A stretch of DNA of 64,000 bases. Origin: [Clostridium] aerotolerans DSM 5434 (GTDB lineage Bacteria; Bacillota; Clostridia; Lachnospirales; Lachnospiraceae). Under the pieces are notes generated by a model. That model had not been told where the DNA came from and searched no databases. It saw only the letters and a list, made by a program, of their open reading frames with translations. Made by a program: the position numbers and the translations under genes. Where the stretch lies: NCBI RefSeq assembly GCF_000687555.1, contig NZ_JHWJ01000002.1, positions 62,001-126,000 on the forward strand. Reading direction: 5' to 3'. Below, in pieces: positions 34,304 through 42,429 of this stretch (the first letter of the stretch is position 1; the number at the start of each line of letters is the position of its first letter).

Positions 34304-34936
34304 TCACATCCGGAACATGATTTCTTTTACAATGGAAACAAAATACGAGATTCCCTGGCTGATCATGCTAAAGAACAGCAATAAGATAAATATCATGACC
34401 AGCATGGCAAACACCGATGCAATCATAAACAAGATGGTTTTCGTCATGGTGTATTCATGGATCTCCATCATGGCACAAATCATTAAGACTGCTATCCAGC
34501 CCATCATAAACACCAGTGCAAAGTTGTAAAATGCGCCTTCTTCTACCGTAATAAGATTGCTGAGTATAATCATGGGAAACCGTATGAGCGGATATGGTGC
34601 CAGTGCATAACCGGCCCCCATACAGATCTGCGACAGTTTTCCTTTTCCGTCAAACAACGTAGTAAGCCCCCAGTTTCCCACACAGAACAATACCAGGGGA
34701 AACAGGATACTGGCAATGTAGACAAAGATATTGATTCCTTCCCGGTAAACCTGCATAAACTGGAAATTGGTATATTGCAGCGACATGATTCTCGCAAGCA
34801 GGGTCAGTAATACGATTGTATTTGCTGCCGCAAGGGAACCCCTTTTTTCATGGGTTAAGTCCCAGAAGCCATCCAGCGGATGGGTAATCACATACAATGA
34901 ATATTTTAATGTTGATACATAACGATTGGCCGTCAT
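34304..34936 (-). CDS. YIP1 family membrane protein
   Basis: This 210-residue protein has five hydrophobic helices after a cytoplasmic N-terminus containing YVITHPLDGFWDLTHEKRGS, typical of bacterial Yip1-domain proteins. The role of bacterial members is unknown. Here it lies between the beta-propeller and DUF5696 genes in the sugar-import array. I recall this combination from Paenibacillus and Lachnospiraceae, which suggests a structural or assembly role for the surface complex. GGAGG precedes the ATG. Confidence 0.75.
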   Translation of the reverse strand: MTANRYVSTLKYSLYVITHPLDGFWDLTHEKRGSLAAANTIVLLTLLARIMSLQYTNFQFMQVYREGINIFVYIASILFPLVLFCVGNWGLTTLFDGKGKLSQICMGAGYALAPYPLIRFPMIILSNLITVEEGAFYNFALVFMMGWIAVLMICAMMEIHEYTMTKTILFMIASVFAMLVMIFILLLFFSMISQGISYFVSIVKEIMFRM

Positions 34937-34955
34937 ACCTTCCTCCGTTTCTGAA

Positions 34956-36467
34956 TTACTCTTTAAAAATCTCCGCAGTATCGATTTGGTACTTGATTTT
35001 CTTTCCTCTTTCTATGAGCGCCGGGAGAACAAATAAGAGGATTACTCCTGTAAATAGTAAGCCTATATGTTCTTCCACCCACTCCTTCCGATACTGCTTA
35101 AATGCCTTGGAGTAATTCCTTGTATCCCATTTTAATTCAAAGTACTTCATGGCTTCTTTATACTTTTCCTGGCTCATGAGTGAGGTTCCGATTCCCACAT
35201 ATGCCAAATCATAATTTCCATTTTGCACCTTTACCTTTTCCCAGGTTTTCCCGGAAGCCTTGTAATCTCCTGCATCGTACTCTGTTATGGCCTGATAAAT
35301 TAAATTTCCAAATTCCGTAGGGGTAAATACGGTAAGGCTGGCATCCTGTGAATCCAGAACAAGAAGATCATTTTCCATATGATCAATGGCAGATGGAAGC
35401 TTAAAGCTGCCGTTTATGTTGCCATTTCCGCCAAAGGCATATAGCATATGGCCTTGTTTGTCATAACCGAAGATTCTTCCTCTGACCTTATCAATGGCAA
35501 AATAGATTCCATGATCTAGTGCCGTTATATCGGTAATTAAGGAGGGGCCCTTGTAGCCTCCCCCAAGTCCCCAATAGAGATCACCCATAACACGATAATT
35601 TCCATTTTGTATGAGAATGTTCTGCCCCATCAGATTCAATCTTCGAATGGGCACATCGGATCCGGTATCCATGCCCTTATCGCTTACATTTGTGGTGCAT
35701 GCAAAGATAAATCCCTCGGCATCCATATAAATATTGTCATACTCCGTGGGCACAAAGGATTCCATCGCTGCTCTCTGCGCCTTTGTTGCATACTTTTTCC
35801 AGATATAGTCTGAAAAATTGTAGGTTACCTGGCTGGCGCCGTAAAAACCAGTAAAGGTTCCGTCTGCATCGTACTTTATCATTCCTTTGTTGATATTGTC
35901 GGCAATGCAGTATACCCTTCCTGCTGCATCCACCTCCAGCTTATTCGGAAGAAATTCAGCTGATTGGTCAAAGACCACATTATCCGGCTTTTGAAACATC
36001 ATCACAAAGTTTAAGTCCTGATCTAATTTTAAAATCCGGTTATTTCCCTTATCACAGATGTAGAGATATCCATCCTTTGTGACACAAATATCCGTGGGCT
36101 TTAAAAACGTCCTGACCTCCACATCTCCTTTTATTTCATCAATGACACGGATTTGTTTAAAAGCATTCTTGTTTTCTCGTTTCAACTGTACGATCCGGTT
36201 GTTACCGGTATCGCAGATATAAACATCATCTCCCTGGACATACAATCCTGACGGTGCGTTAAAGCCTTTATTTAACCCCAGATCCGTTGCGGTATAAACG
36301 TCTACGGTGCTATAGGCATCAGGGGAATACTGTACATCACCCCAATAATCATAGTTATAGGTATAGCCCCTTTCCGAGCCGTCATCTGCATAGGCCGCAA
36401 CTGTGGGACCCGAAAGAAAGCTTACCGAAAAAATCAATGCTGCAAGATAATTCATGCTCCTTTTCAT
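34956..36467 (-). CDS. Secreted NHL-type beta-propeller protein with C-terminal repeats and membrane anchor
   Basis: This 503-residue protein has a signal peptide (1-28, ending VAAYAD). A six-bladed propeller of NHL repeats follows (for example GLYVQGDDVYICDTGNNRIV and DGYLYICDKGNNRILKLD). A TPR-like helical section (about 400-465, YDAGDYKASGKTWEKVKVQN) precedes a membrane helix (about 470-490, IGLLFTGVILLFVLPALI) and a short basic tail. It is therefore anchored with the propeller outside. It probably scaffolds or binds glycan at the surface. SD GGAGG is upstream, and the gene is contiguous with the permease and YIP1 genes. Confidence 0.78.
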   Translation of the reverse strand: MKRSMNYLAALIFSVSFLSGPTVAAYADDGSERGYTYNYDYWGDVQYSPDAYSTVDVYTATDLGLNKGFNAPSGLYVQGDDVYICDTGNNRIVQLKRENKNAFKQIRVIDEIKGDVEVRTFLKPTDICVTKDGYLYICDKGNNRILKLDQDLNFVMMFQKPDNVVFDQSAEFLPNKLEVDAAGRVYCIADNINKGMIKYDADGTFTGFYGASQVTYNFSDYIWKKYATKAQRAAMESFVPTEYDNIYMDAEGFIFACTTNVSDKGMDTGSDVPIRRLNLMGQNILIQNGNYRVMGDLYWGLGGGYKGPSLITDITALDHGIYFAIDKVRGRIFGYDKQGHMLYAFGGNGNINGSFKLPSAIDHMENDLLVLDSQDASLTVFTPTEFGNLIYQAITEYDAGDYKASGKTWEKVKVQNGNYDLAYVGIGTSLMSQEKYKEAMKYFELKWDTRNYSKAFKQYRKEWVEEHIGLLFTGVILLFVLPALIERGKKIKYQIDTAEIFKE

Positions 36468-36510
36468 ATCCTGTTTTCCTCCCTCTCCTTACTTCACAGA
36501 TTCTTTCGTA

Positions 36511-37383
36511 TCATTCCTTTAAACCGGAACTTGCCATGGTTTCAAGGATACGGCTTTCCGACAGGATGAAGATAGTAATTGGAACAATCATAACGACTAC
36601 CGTTACCGCTGCCGCCTGACCGGTTCTTGCAATTCCACCGCTTTGTATCTGCTGCAGAGCATAGACAAGAGTCTTCTTTTCTTCGGAATAAATGAAGGTT
36701 GCCGCTTTGTTATTCCATAGGCTTTGTACGGAGAAGATGATTAATGTCAGCCACGCTGGCTTTACATTAGGCATTACAATTTGAAGAAATATCTTTCCAA
36801 GACCGGCTCCGTCTATCATAGCTGCTTCGATTAATGACATGGGAATTCCTTCCATAAACTGCTTCATCAGGAATAATCCCATAGGTGCCGCAAATGCCGG
36901 TATAATAACAGCCCAGTAAGTATCAATCCAGCCCAGCTTGCTGATAATCAGGTAATTGGGGATTGCCGTTACATATCCATTAAACATTAGTGCCGTCACA
37001 ACAATGGTAAAGAACAGCTTACTGCCCGGAAACTCATATTTTGAGAGCACAAAGGCTCCAAGGGAAGCAATGATTAAATGTCCTGCCGTACCTGCTGCCG
37101 TAATAAACACGGTATTGAATATGTATCTGGAAAAGGTGACCCAGGATTTTCCCATGGTGACGAATAAATCCTGGAAGTTATCCAGAGTCGGATTCTGTGC
37201 AAATACCTTAGGGGGAAACAAAAACAATTCATCCAGGGGCTTTAGTGAACTGCTGACAGCAAATACAAGGGGAAATACCATAGCGATCGCAACCAAAAAC
37301 AGCATGAAGTAAATCAGGAAGTCTCCGGTTCTGGAACGGTTTGGTTTTCTTTTTTTGATTTTAAATAATTTACGATTTATCAT
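36511..37383 (-). CDS. Carbohydrate ABC permease, MalG type (second system)
   Basis: This 290-residue protein has six helices and the EAA loop EAAMIDGAGLGKIFLQIVMP near 190. It begins with a basic N-terminus (MINRKLFKIKKRKPNRS). It pairs with the 37385 permease, whose stop lies one base before its start. With the 38336 binding protein they form the first of two importers in the array; no ATP-binding subunit is encoded. Confidence 0.88.
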   Translation of the reverse strand: MINRKLFKIKKRKPNRSRTGDFLIYFMLFLVAIAMVFPLVFAVSSSLKPLDELFLFPPKVFAQNPTLDNFQDLFVTMGKSWVTFSRYIFNTVFITAAGTAGHLIIASLGAFVLSKYEFPGSKLFFTIVVTALMFNGYVTAIPNYLIISKLGWIDTYWAVIIPAFAAPMGLFLMKQFMEGIPMSLIEAAMIDGAGLGKIFLQIVMPNVKPAWLTLIIFSVQSLWNNKAATFIYSEEKKTLVYALQQIQSGGIARTGQAAAVTVVVMIVPITIFILSESRILETMASSGLKE

Positions 37384-37384
37384 A

Positions 37385-38323
37385 TCAGGTCCCTACTCTT
37401 CTTAACAGACTCTGGATTGCCTTGTTACATAAGATCATGATTAAAAACAGCAAGGTAGCAATCGCCGATGCATACCCCATCTCAAATCTTGAAAAACCAT
37501 AATCAAACAAATGGGTCACAACGGTACGTGCTGCATAATCCGTACTTGGATACCCGCAAAGTGCCATGGTAACATCACAGACCCCAAATGCTTGTGTAAT
37601 CGACATGACCGCACCAAACATCAGCATTGGCTTCATATTGGGAAGAGTAATATACCATAACTCCTGCCACCGGTTCTTAACTCCGTCCATATATCCTGCT
37701 TCGAACTGAGACCGGTCCACTCCCTGAAGACCTGCTACAAAGGAAAGGAACCCGGTTCCCAGACTCATCCAAAGGATAACCAGCATACATACCGTTAGCA
37801 TATACTTGGGGTTGGTAAGCCATAGGACAGGAGCATTGATAAGACCTGTATTCATTAAAAATGCATTGACATAGCCAAAGGAATCCCCTCTAAAAAAGAT
37901 GGAAAAAATAACAAATACATTGCCTGCTATGGATGGCGCGTAAAATATGATAACTGCAATGGTCCGAATCCACCTTGGCAGCTCATTGATGAGCCATGCA
38001 AAAAGGAAAGACATGATATATCCCAATGGTCCGGTAATTACGGCAATCATAAATGTATTTTTAACTGCTGTTAAAAAGATATCATCCTGTAAAATCAGAC
38101 TGATATAATTTTGCAATCCGATAAATTTCGGAGACTCCAGAATGTTATAATAAGTAAAGCTGAAAAAAATGGAGGAACAAACTGGCAGAATGTAAAACAT
38201 GGTAAATAATATTGCATAGGGTGCAAGAAACAGGTAGCACGCTTTGCTTTTTTTTGCCTTTTTCACCATGATTCCAAACTCATGACGGCGCAGCGTAACA
38301 TATTTTTTTAAATACTCTCTCAT
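37385..38323 (-). CDS. Carbohydrate ABC permease, MalF type (second system)
   Basis: This 312-residue protein has an N-terminal cytoplasmic basic stretch, six to seven helices (first FLAPYAILFTMFYILPVCS) and the EAA motif EAGYMDGVKNRWQELWYITL near 220. It is encoded 12 bases downstream of the large binding protein, with an AGGAGG box. It resembles LplB/YtcP-type permeases that import complex oligosaccharides. Confidence 0.87.
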   Translation of the reverse strand: MREYLKKYVTLRRHEFGIMVKKAKKSKACYLFLAPYAILFTMFYILPVCSSIFFSFTYYNILESPKFIGLQNYISLILQDDIFLTAVKNTFMIAVITGPLGYIMSFLFAWLINELPRWIRTIAVIIFYAPSIAGNVFVIFSIFFRGDSFGYVNAFLMNTGLINAPVLWLTNPKYMLTVCMLVILWMSLGTGFLSFVAGLQGVDRSQFEAGYMDGVKNRWQELWYITLPNMKPMLMFGAVMSITQAFGVCDVTMALCGYPSTDYAARTVVTHLFDYGFSRFEMGYASAIATLLFLIMILCNKAIQSLLRRVGT

Positions 38324-38335
38324 CCCATCCTCCTG

Positions 38336-41254
38336 CTACTCGTTGGGAAGTCCAAATTCAATTCGTTTCTTCTTTAACTCCTCATTAATTGTCATCGAAT
38401 ACTCCAGAATCGTTTCTCTTGGATCCTCTCCGTTATTGATTACCTTTCGGACTGCGTTGGTGATATGTCTTCCGGTATAGTAGCCTCCTGCAACCTCACG
38501 GAATCCAACCGTTGACTTCCACTGCTCTCCCAGCACTTCTACATTATCCGCACTCCATGCCAGCTGACGAAACGCATCTTTGTTTGCTGTTGCATATCTT
38601 GCAGAAGATCCAAGAAGTGCTTCTAACTCACGGCCAAATCTCACCTGAGTGTCTGTCTGTGCCCACCATTTCATGAACTCCCATGCATTCTGTTTCACCT
38701 TTTCATCCTTTGTTTTTATCATCATGGTGCAGGTTCCTGTGGAGTAATCAGAACGATCGATTATCTTATTCCCGGCTGTATCCTTTTTCTCTGTGCCTGG
38801 AATCAGTGTAAAATCCCATAATCCTCTGATTTCCGGCGCCGAAACCATTAAGGTATTGTAGCTGTTGTAATTTGCAATTCCTATAGGCATCTGACCAGAC
38901 CTGAAACGGCTGACAAAATCATAATCTTTCGGCATTCCATAGTCCGTAAAAAAACTGGTGTATGTGTTAAACGCTTTTACTCCAGCCTCATTATCTATGA
39001 TGGTTTTTAAAGCTTTCTCATCATATACATCGCTGCCATTTTGGTATAACAAGGTATATAAGACTGATAAGTCCGGGGCGGTCGTACTGGCAGTTGTTGG
39101 AATTCCTACCTCCATATTGTTTCCCTGGATGGTGGGCAGCATATGAATCAGTTCCTCCCAGGTATTTGGCACCTGAAGATTTAGTTCCTTCATAATATCT
39201 TTTCTGTAAAACATTACATTGTAGGTCTGGGTCTCAGGAATTGCATACAGGCCGTTGTTAAACTCATACGCTCTGTAAGCGCTTTTATAAAATGAGTTAA
39301 GTACTTCTTTATGGTCCTCAAACTGTGTTAAATCCTCGACTGCATTTCTAAGGGCGTAATTAACCGGCTGATCAGCCCCTACGGACAGCACAACATTCGG
39401 CCCACGGCCTGCTACCACCGCATTTAAAAGGGCTCCAGCTTCTACGATTTCTACGTTGACCTTGATTCCGCTTTCTAAGGTAAAGGTATCATCCACCATA
39501 GTTTTTAAAATCGTTCCCTGATCACGCCCGGTTGCGATCCATACTTTTACCACCGAGTCCTTATTTTCATCCTTGCCGTAAACGTTTCCCACGGCATTAT
39601 AATCCACGAAGAAAGAGGCAGTAAACGATTTTACTTCATGCCAGACTTTATCAAACACACTTGCTTTATCGGCGGATATGCTAACATCCCCACTGCTTAC
39701 AATGAGATAATCCACATCTAGTTTTGTCTCCCTCATGTTGAGTATTGCAGTTCCCAATGAAGTAATATTATTTTTAAAATCAATAAAACTTACCGTTATC
39801 TTGTCTGGTCGTTCTTCAAACAGCTCAAGCTGCTGTGCCAGTGTTTGTGCCGTCGCAATCTTTTCTGCCTTTTGACCGGTATAGGCCACCACATCATCAA
39901 TGATTTTGTAGAGTCGTTTTGACTCTAAGCCCATTGCTTTTATTACATCCGGATATAACTGCCCCAAATTATAATCACGGTACTTATCCGGAGCTGCGCC
40001 TGTATAAACTAAAAGCTTACGATAAATCTGATTCAGCCGATAGGTAGACTCCTCTAACTCCTTTAATATATCGCCCATGCCTCCAAGGGTCGCTTCCAGA
40101 CGAATGGTATGGCTGCCTGCCTTTAAGTAAAATTCATAGGGGTTTCCTTCCTCATCGGATAACGTCTTCACATCCCAGTCATTTTCATAATCAAAGGAGA
40201 TTGTCTTAACCTCCTTAAAGGGAATTTCACCATCAATCAAAAGGCTTCTGCTGGAAATGCTGCCTCTGGAATAATTCTGCCTTCCCTTGACTGTAATATG
40301 ATAATACCCGTCCTCCGGTACCTCGAAGTTCCATTCGATCCATTGTCCTGCCCCATTCCATGCTTCTCCTCCCGTATAGTTAAGCACGGTTTTCGTTACA
40401 CTGTTTGGCTCTGTCGTTGGAGACGACCGGTCGTATTTGGCATAGAGGGATGGCTCTGATCTCATGGAAGAATCCTCTCCCTGGATTTTTAGCTGAAAGC
40501 CTGTGAGAGGCTTTTTATTTTCAGGCTGATCTTTCTTGTATTCTATGTAGGTCTTCTTATCCTTTACTGCCGTAAGAGCCAGTTTACGTAGCACCATGGG
40601 CTCATTTACTGCGGCAAGGCTAAGAATATTATTTCCTTGTTTAAAATAAAATTGATATGGCTCCTGCATGTATCCCATATCATCTTTACAGTAGGCGCTC
40701 TGCCATTTATAAACTTCAATCTGAGACGGGCGAATCTGATTTCCCTGATTATCCGTAATGACCTTTCCTTTATCTGTCCATTGTCTTTTAAAGGTCAGAT
40801 TGGCTGCACTCGTAAAAGGACTCTCACCATTAATGTAGATGGCACGTTCTGCGGCAACACCTCTGGATTCTATTGTCATATATTCCAGATACACATTGTA
40901 AAATCCCGCCTCTGGTACTTCCACATTCCACGTCACCGTTGATCCATCTCCAGTATAAAGTGCTTCTGCCTCTCCTTCATACTTTTGATACACGGAAATA
41001 TTTTTGCCTGATTGATAGCTGCATACATTAATATCCACATCTGTCGCTGGATAACCAGCATCAGAGTAACTGGCTATATACTGAGAATAGGTTCCTTCGC
41101 GGTCAAGCCCATCGACCTCTGATAAAAGATCAACGCCTGCATACTTATCCGCATAGCTCTCTACTCCGGTCATCCGATTCATCAAATAAATCAGAAGTAC
41201 GAATACTGCAATGACACCTAATACCACACCTGTTTTTTTAGCAGTGCTTTTCAT
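38336..41254 (-). CDS. Large membrane-anchored sugar-binding protein with carbohydrate-binding-like domains
   Basis: This 972-residue protein has an N-terminal membrane anchor (about 10-28, no lipobox). Two CBM35/CBM6-like beta-sandwich repeats follow (about 60-215 and 260-400, each with GxNxYLEY/YYHITVKGR-type strands and IYINGESPF / LLIDGEIPF). A helical spacer leads to a family 1 solute-binding domain (about 560-960: KVWIATGRDQGTILKTMVDD, GLYAIPETQTYNVMFYRKD, FMKWWAQTDTQVRFGRE). Ordinary binding proteins are 400-550 residues, so this is a fusion that can hold glycan while feeding the permeases. It is first in the array and divergent from the AraC regulator. GGAGG precedes the ATG. Confidence 0.8.
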   Translation of the reverse strand: MKSTAKKTGVVLGVIAVFVLLIYLMNRMTGVESYADKYAGVDLLSEVDGLDREGTYSQYIASYSDAGYPATDVDINVCSYQSGKNISVYQKYEGEAEALYTGDGSTVTWNVEVPEAGFYNVYLEYMTIESRGVAAERAIYINGESPFTSAANLTFKRQWTDKGKVITDNQGNQIRPSQIEVYKWQSAYCKDDMGYMQEPYQFYFKQGNNILSLAAVNEPMVLRKLALTAVKDKKTYIEYKKDQPENKKPLTGFQLKIQGEDSSMRSEPSLYAKYDRSSPTTEPNSVTKTVLNYTGGEAWNGAGQWIEWNFEVPEDGYYHITVKGRQNYSRGSISSRSLLIDGEIPFKEVKTISFDYENDWDVKTLSDEEGNPYEFYLKAGSHTIRLEATLGGMGDILKELEESTYRLNQIYRKLLVYTGAAPDKYRDYNLGQLYPDVIKAMGLESKRLYKIIDDVVAYTGQKAEKIATAQTLAQQLELFEERPDKITVSFIDFKNNITSLGTAILNMRETKLDVDYLIVSSGDVSISADKASVFDKVWHEVKSFTASFFVDYNAVGNVYGKDENKDSVVKVWIATGRDQGTILKTMVDDTFTLESGIKVNVEIVEAGALLNAVVAGRGPNVVLSVGADQPVNYALRNAVEDLTQFEDHKEVLNSFYKSAYRAYEFNNGLYAIPETQTYNVMFYRKDIMKELNLQVPNTWEELIHMLPTIQGNNMEVGIPTTASTTAPDLSVLYTLLYQNGSDVYDEKALKTIIDNEAGVKAFNTYTSFFTDYGMPKDYDFVSRFRSGQMPIGIANYNSYNTLMVSAPEIRGLWDFTLIPGTEKKDTAGNKIIDRSDYSTGTCTMMIKTKDEKVKQNAWEFMKWWAQTDTQVRFGRELEALLGSSARYATANKDAFRQLAWSADNVEVLGEQWKSTVGFREVAGGYYTGRHITNAVRKVINNGEDPRETILEYSMTINEELKKKRIEFGLPNE

Positions 41255-41491
41255 AGTTCCTCCACCCCTCGCCCGACATCTATCTAACTATTATTTTATC
41301 AAGTTCAACGACTATCGCTTATCAGTTATTGCTAGTTACCCCTCACATATTGCCTAGTTTTCGCTTTATCTTTTTAATTTTATTGTGCAATATTTACCTT
41401 TTTGTCGTATCGTGCTAGAATTGTTTTAGTAAGAGTGTTAAACTTATTTTGTATAATATAAGCACACTGAATATTAGCAAATGGAGGAATC
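41255..41491. promoter_or_regulatory. Divergent promoter region between the sugar-import array and its AraC regulator
   Basis: The 237-base gap carries TATAAT at 41452-41457 on the plus strand, 35 bases before the araC-type start, without a good -35. Weak or missing -35 boxes are typical of activator-dependent promoters. On the minus strand no consensus promoter was found, in keeping with AraC activation. An AraC half-site pair could not be defined by eye. Confidence 0.4.
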
Positions 41492-42415
41492 ATGGTAGGA
41501 GATCAGATTAAATGTTCTTATTTAGACTTTTACACTCAGAACAGTGATTGGAAAGAACGTACCGTTGATGATAACTACGAGACAATAAACTTCCAAAATG
41601 GATCTACGATCCGAATCTGGTACAACTGTCAAGCGAGTAATTTCGCTCCCCACTGGCATACTGCACTTGAGATCATCATGCCAGTGGAAAATTATTATGA
41701 TGCAGTATCTTCTAATAAAAAGTATCATATTCTTCCAGGTGAGATTCTTATCCTTCCTCCTGGTGAAATTCATTATTTGATTGCTCCTGATTACGGAAAG
41801 CGCTTTATCTTTCAGTTTGATATCTCAAGCATTACCAAATTGAAAGGATTTGCAGGACTTCAATCCCTGCTGAGCAGTTCCCTACATATTACAAATACAA
41901 GCTATCCCCAAATTTATGAGGATGTCCTGCAATTGCTCATGCAGATGCGTAATGAATATTTTGGTTCCAATGAATATCGGGAATTGGTAATTTACTCTCT
42001 TTTACTCAATCTTTTTGTTACCCTTGGACGAAACCGATTAAACAATATTAATCTTTTTCCAAACGTCCGTATCTACAAGCAAAAAGAATATATGCAGAAA
42101 TTTAATACGGTAATTAACTACATTGACGCTCATTACAGGGAAGAGCTTTCCTTAGATGATATTGCAGCCTTCAGCGGCTTTTCCAAGTACCATTTTACCC
42201 GGTTATTTAAGCAGTACACGGACTCAACCTTTTATGATTATCTGAGTTTTAAACGAATTAAGGCTGCGGAAACACTTTTGGCTCAGCCAAACCTGTCCAT
42301 TACGGAAATCGCTTTGTCCACAGGTTTTTCAAGCATCTCCACATTCAACCGTATTTTTAAACAGCAAAAAAACTGTACCCCAAGCGAGTACAGATCTTTT
42401 TGCAATCATAATTAA
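41492..42415 (+). CDS. AraC family transcriptional regulator with N-terminal cupin
   Basis: The 307-residue protein has an N-terminal cupin-like sugar-sensing domain (about 25-140, with HWHTALEIIMPVENYYD and PPGEIHYLI). The C-terminal AraC double helix-turn-helix (about 205-300) contains LSLDDIAAFSGFSKYHFTRLF and LSITEIALSTGFSSISTFNRIF. It is the only regulator in the glycan locus and is transcribed away from the first transport gene, so it most likely activates that array, and perhaps the array at 52795, on binding a sugar. GGAGG lies seven bases before the ATG. Its end is 14 bases from the convergent ABC gene. Confidence 0.85.
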   Translation: MVGDQIKCSYLDFYTQNSDWKERTVDDNYETINFQNGSTIRIWYNCQASNFAPHWHTALEIIMPVENYYDAVSSNKKYHILPGEILILPPGEIHYLIAPDYGKRFIFQFDISSITKLKGFAGLQSLLSSSLHITNTSYPQIYEDVLQLLMQMRNEYFGSNEYRELVIYSLLLNLFVTLGRNRLNNINLFPNVRIYKQKEYMQKFNTVINYIDAHYREELSLDDIAAFSGFSKYHFTRLFKQYTDSTFYDYLSFKRIKAAETLLAQPNLSITEIALSTGFSSISTFNRIFKQQKNCTPSEYRSFCNHN

Positions 42416-42429
42416 TCTACATCGTAAAT

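Noticed and set aside
41355-41380. Possible catabolite-repression (cre) site between the AraC gene and the transport array
   Set aside because: Only the half around AAAGCG fits the consensus; the other half does not.
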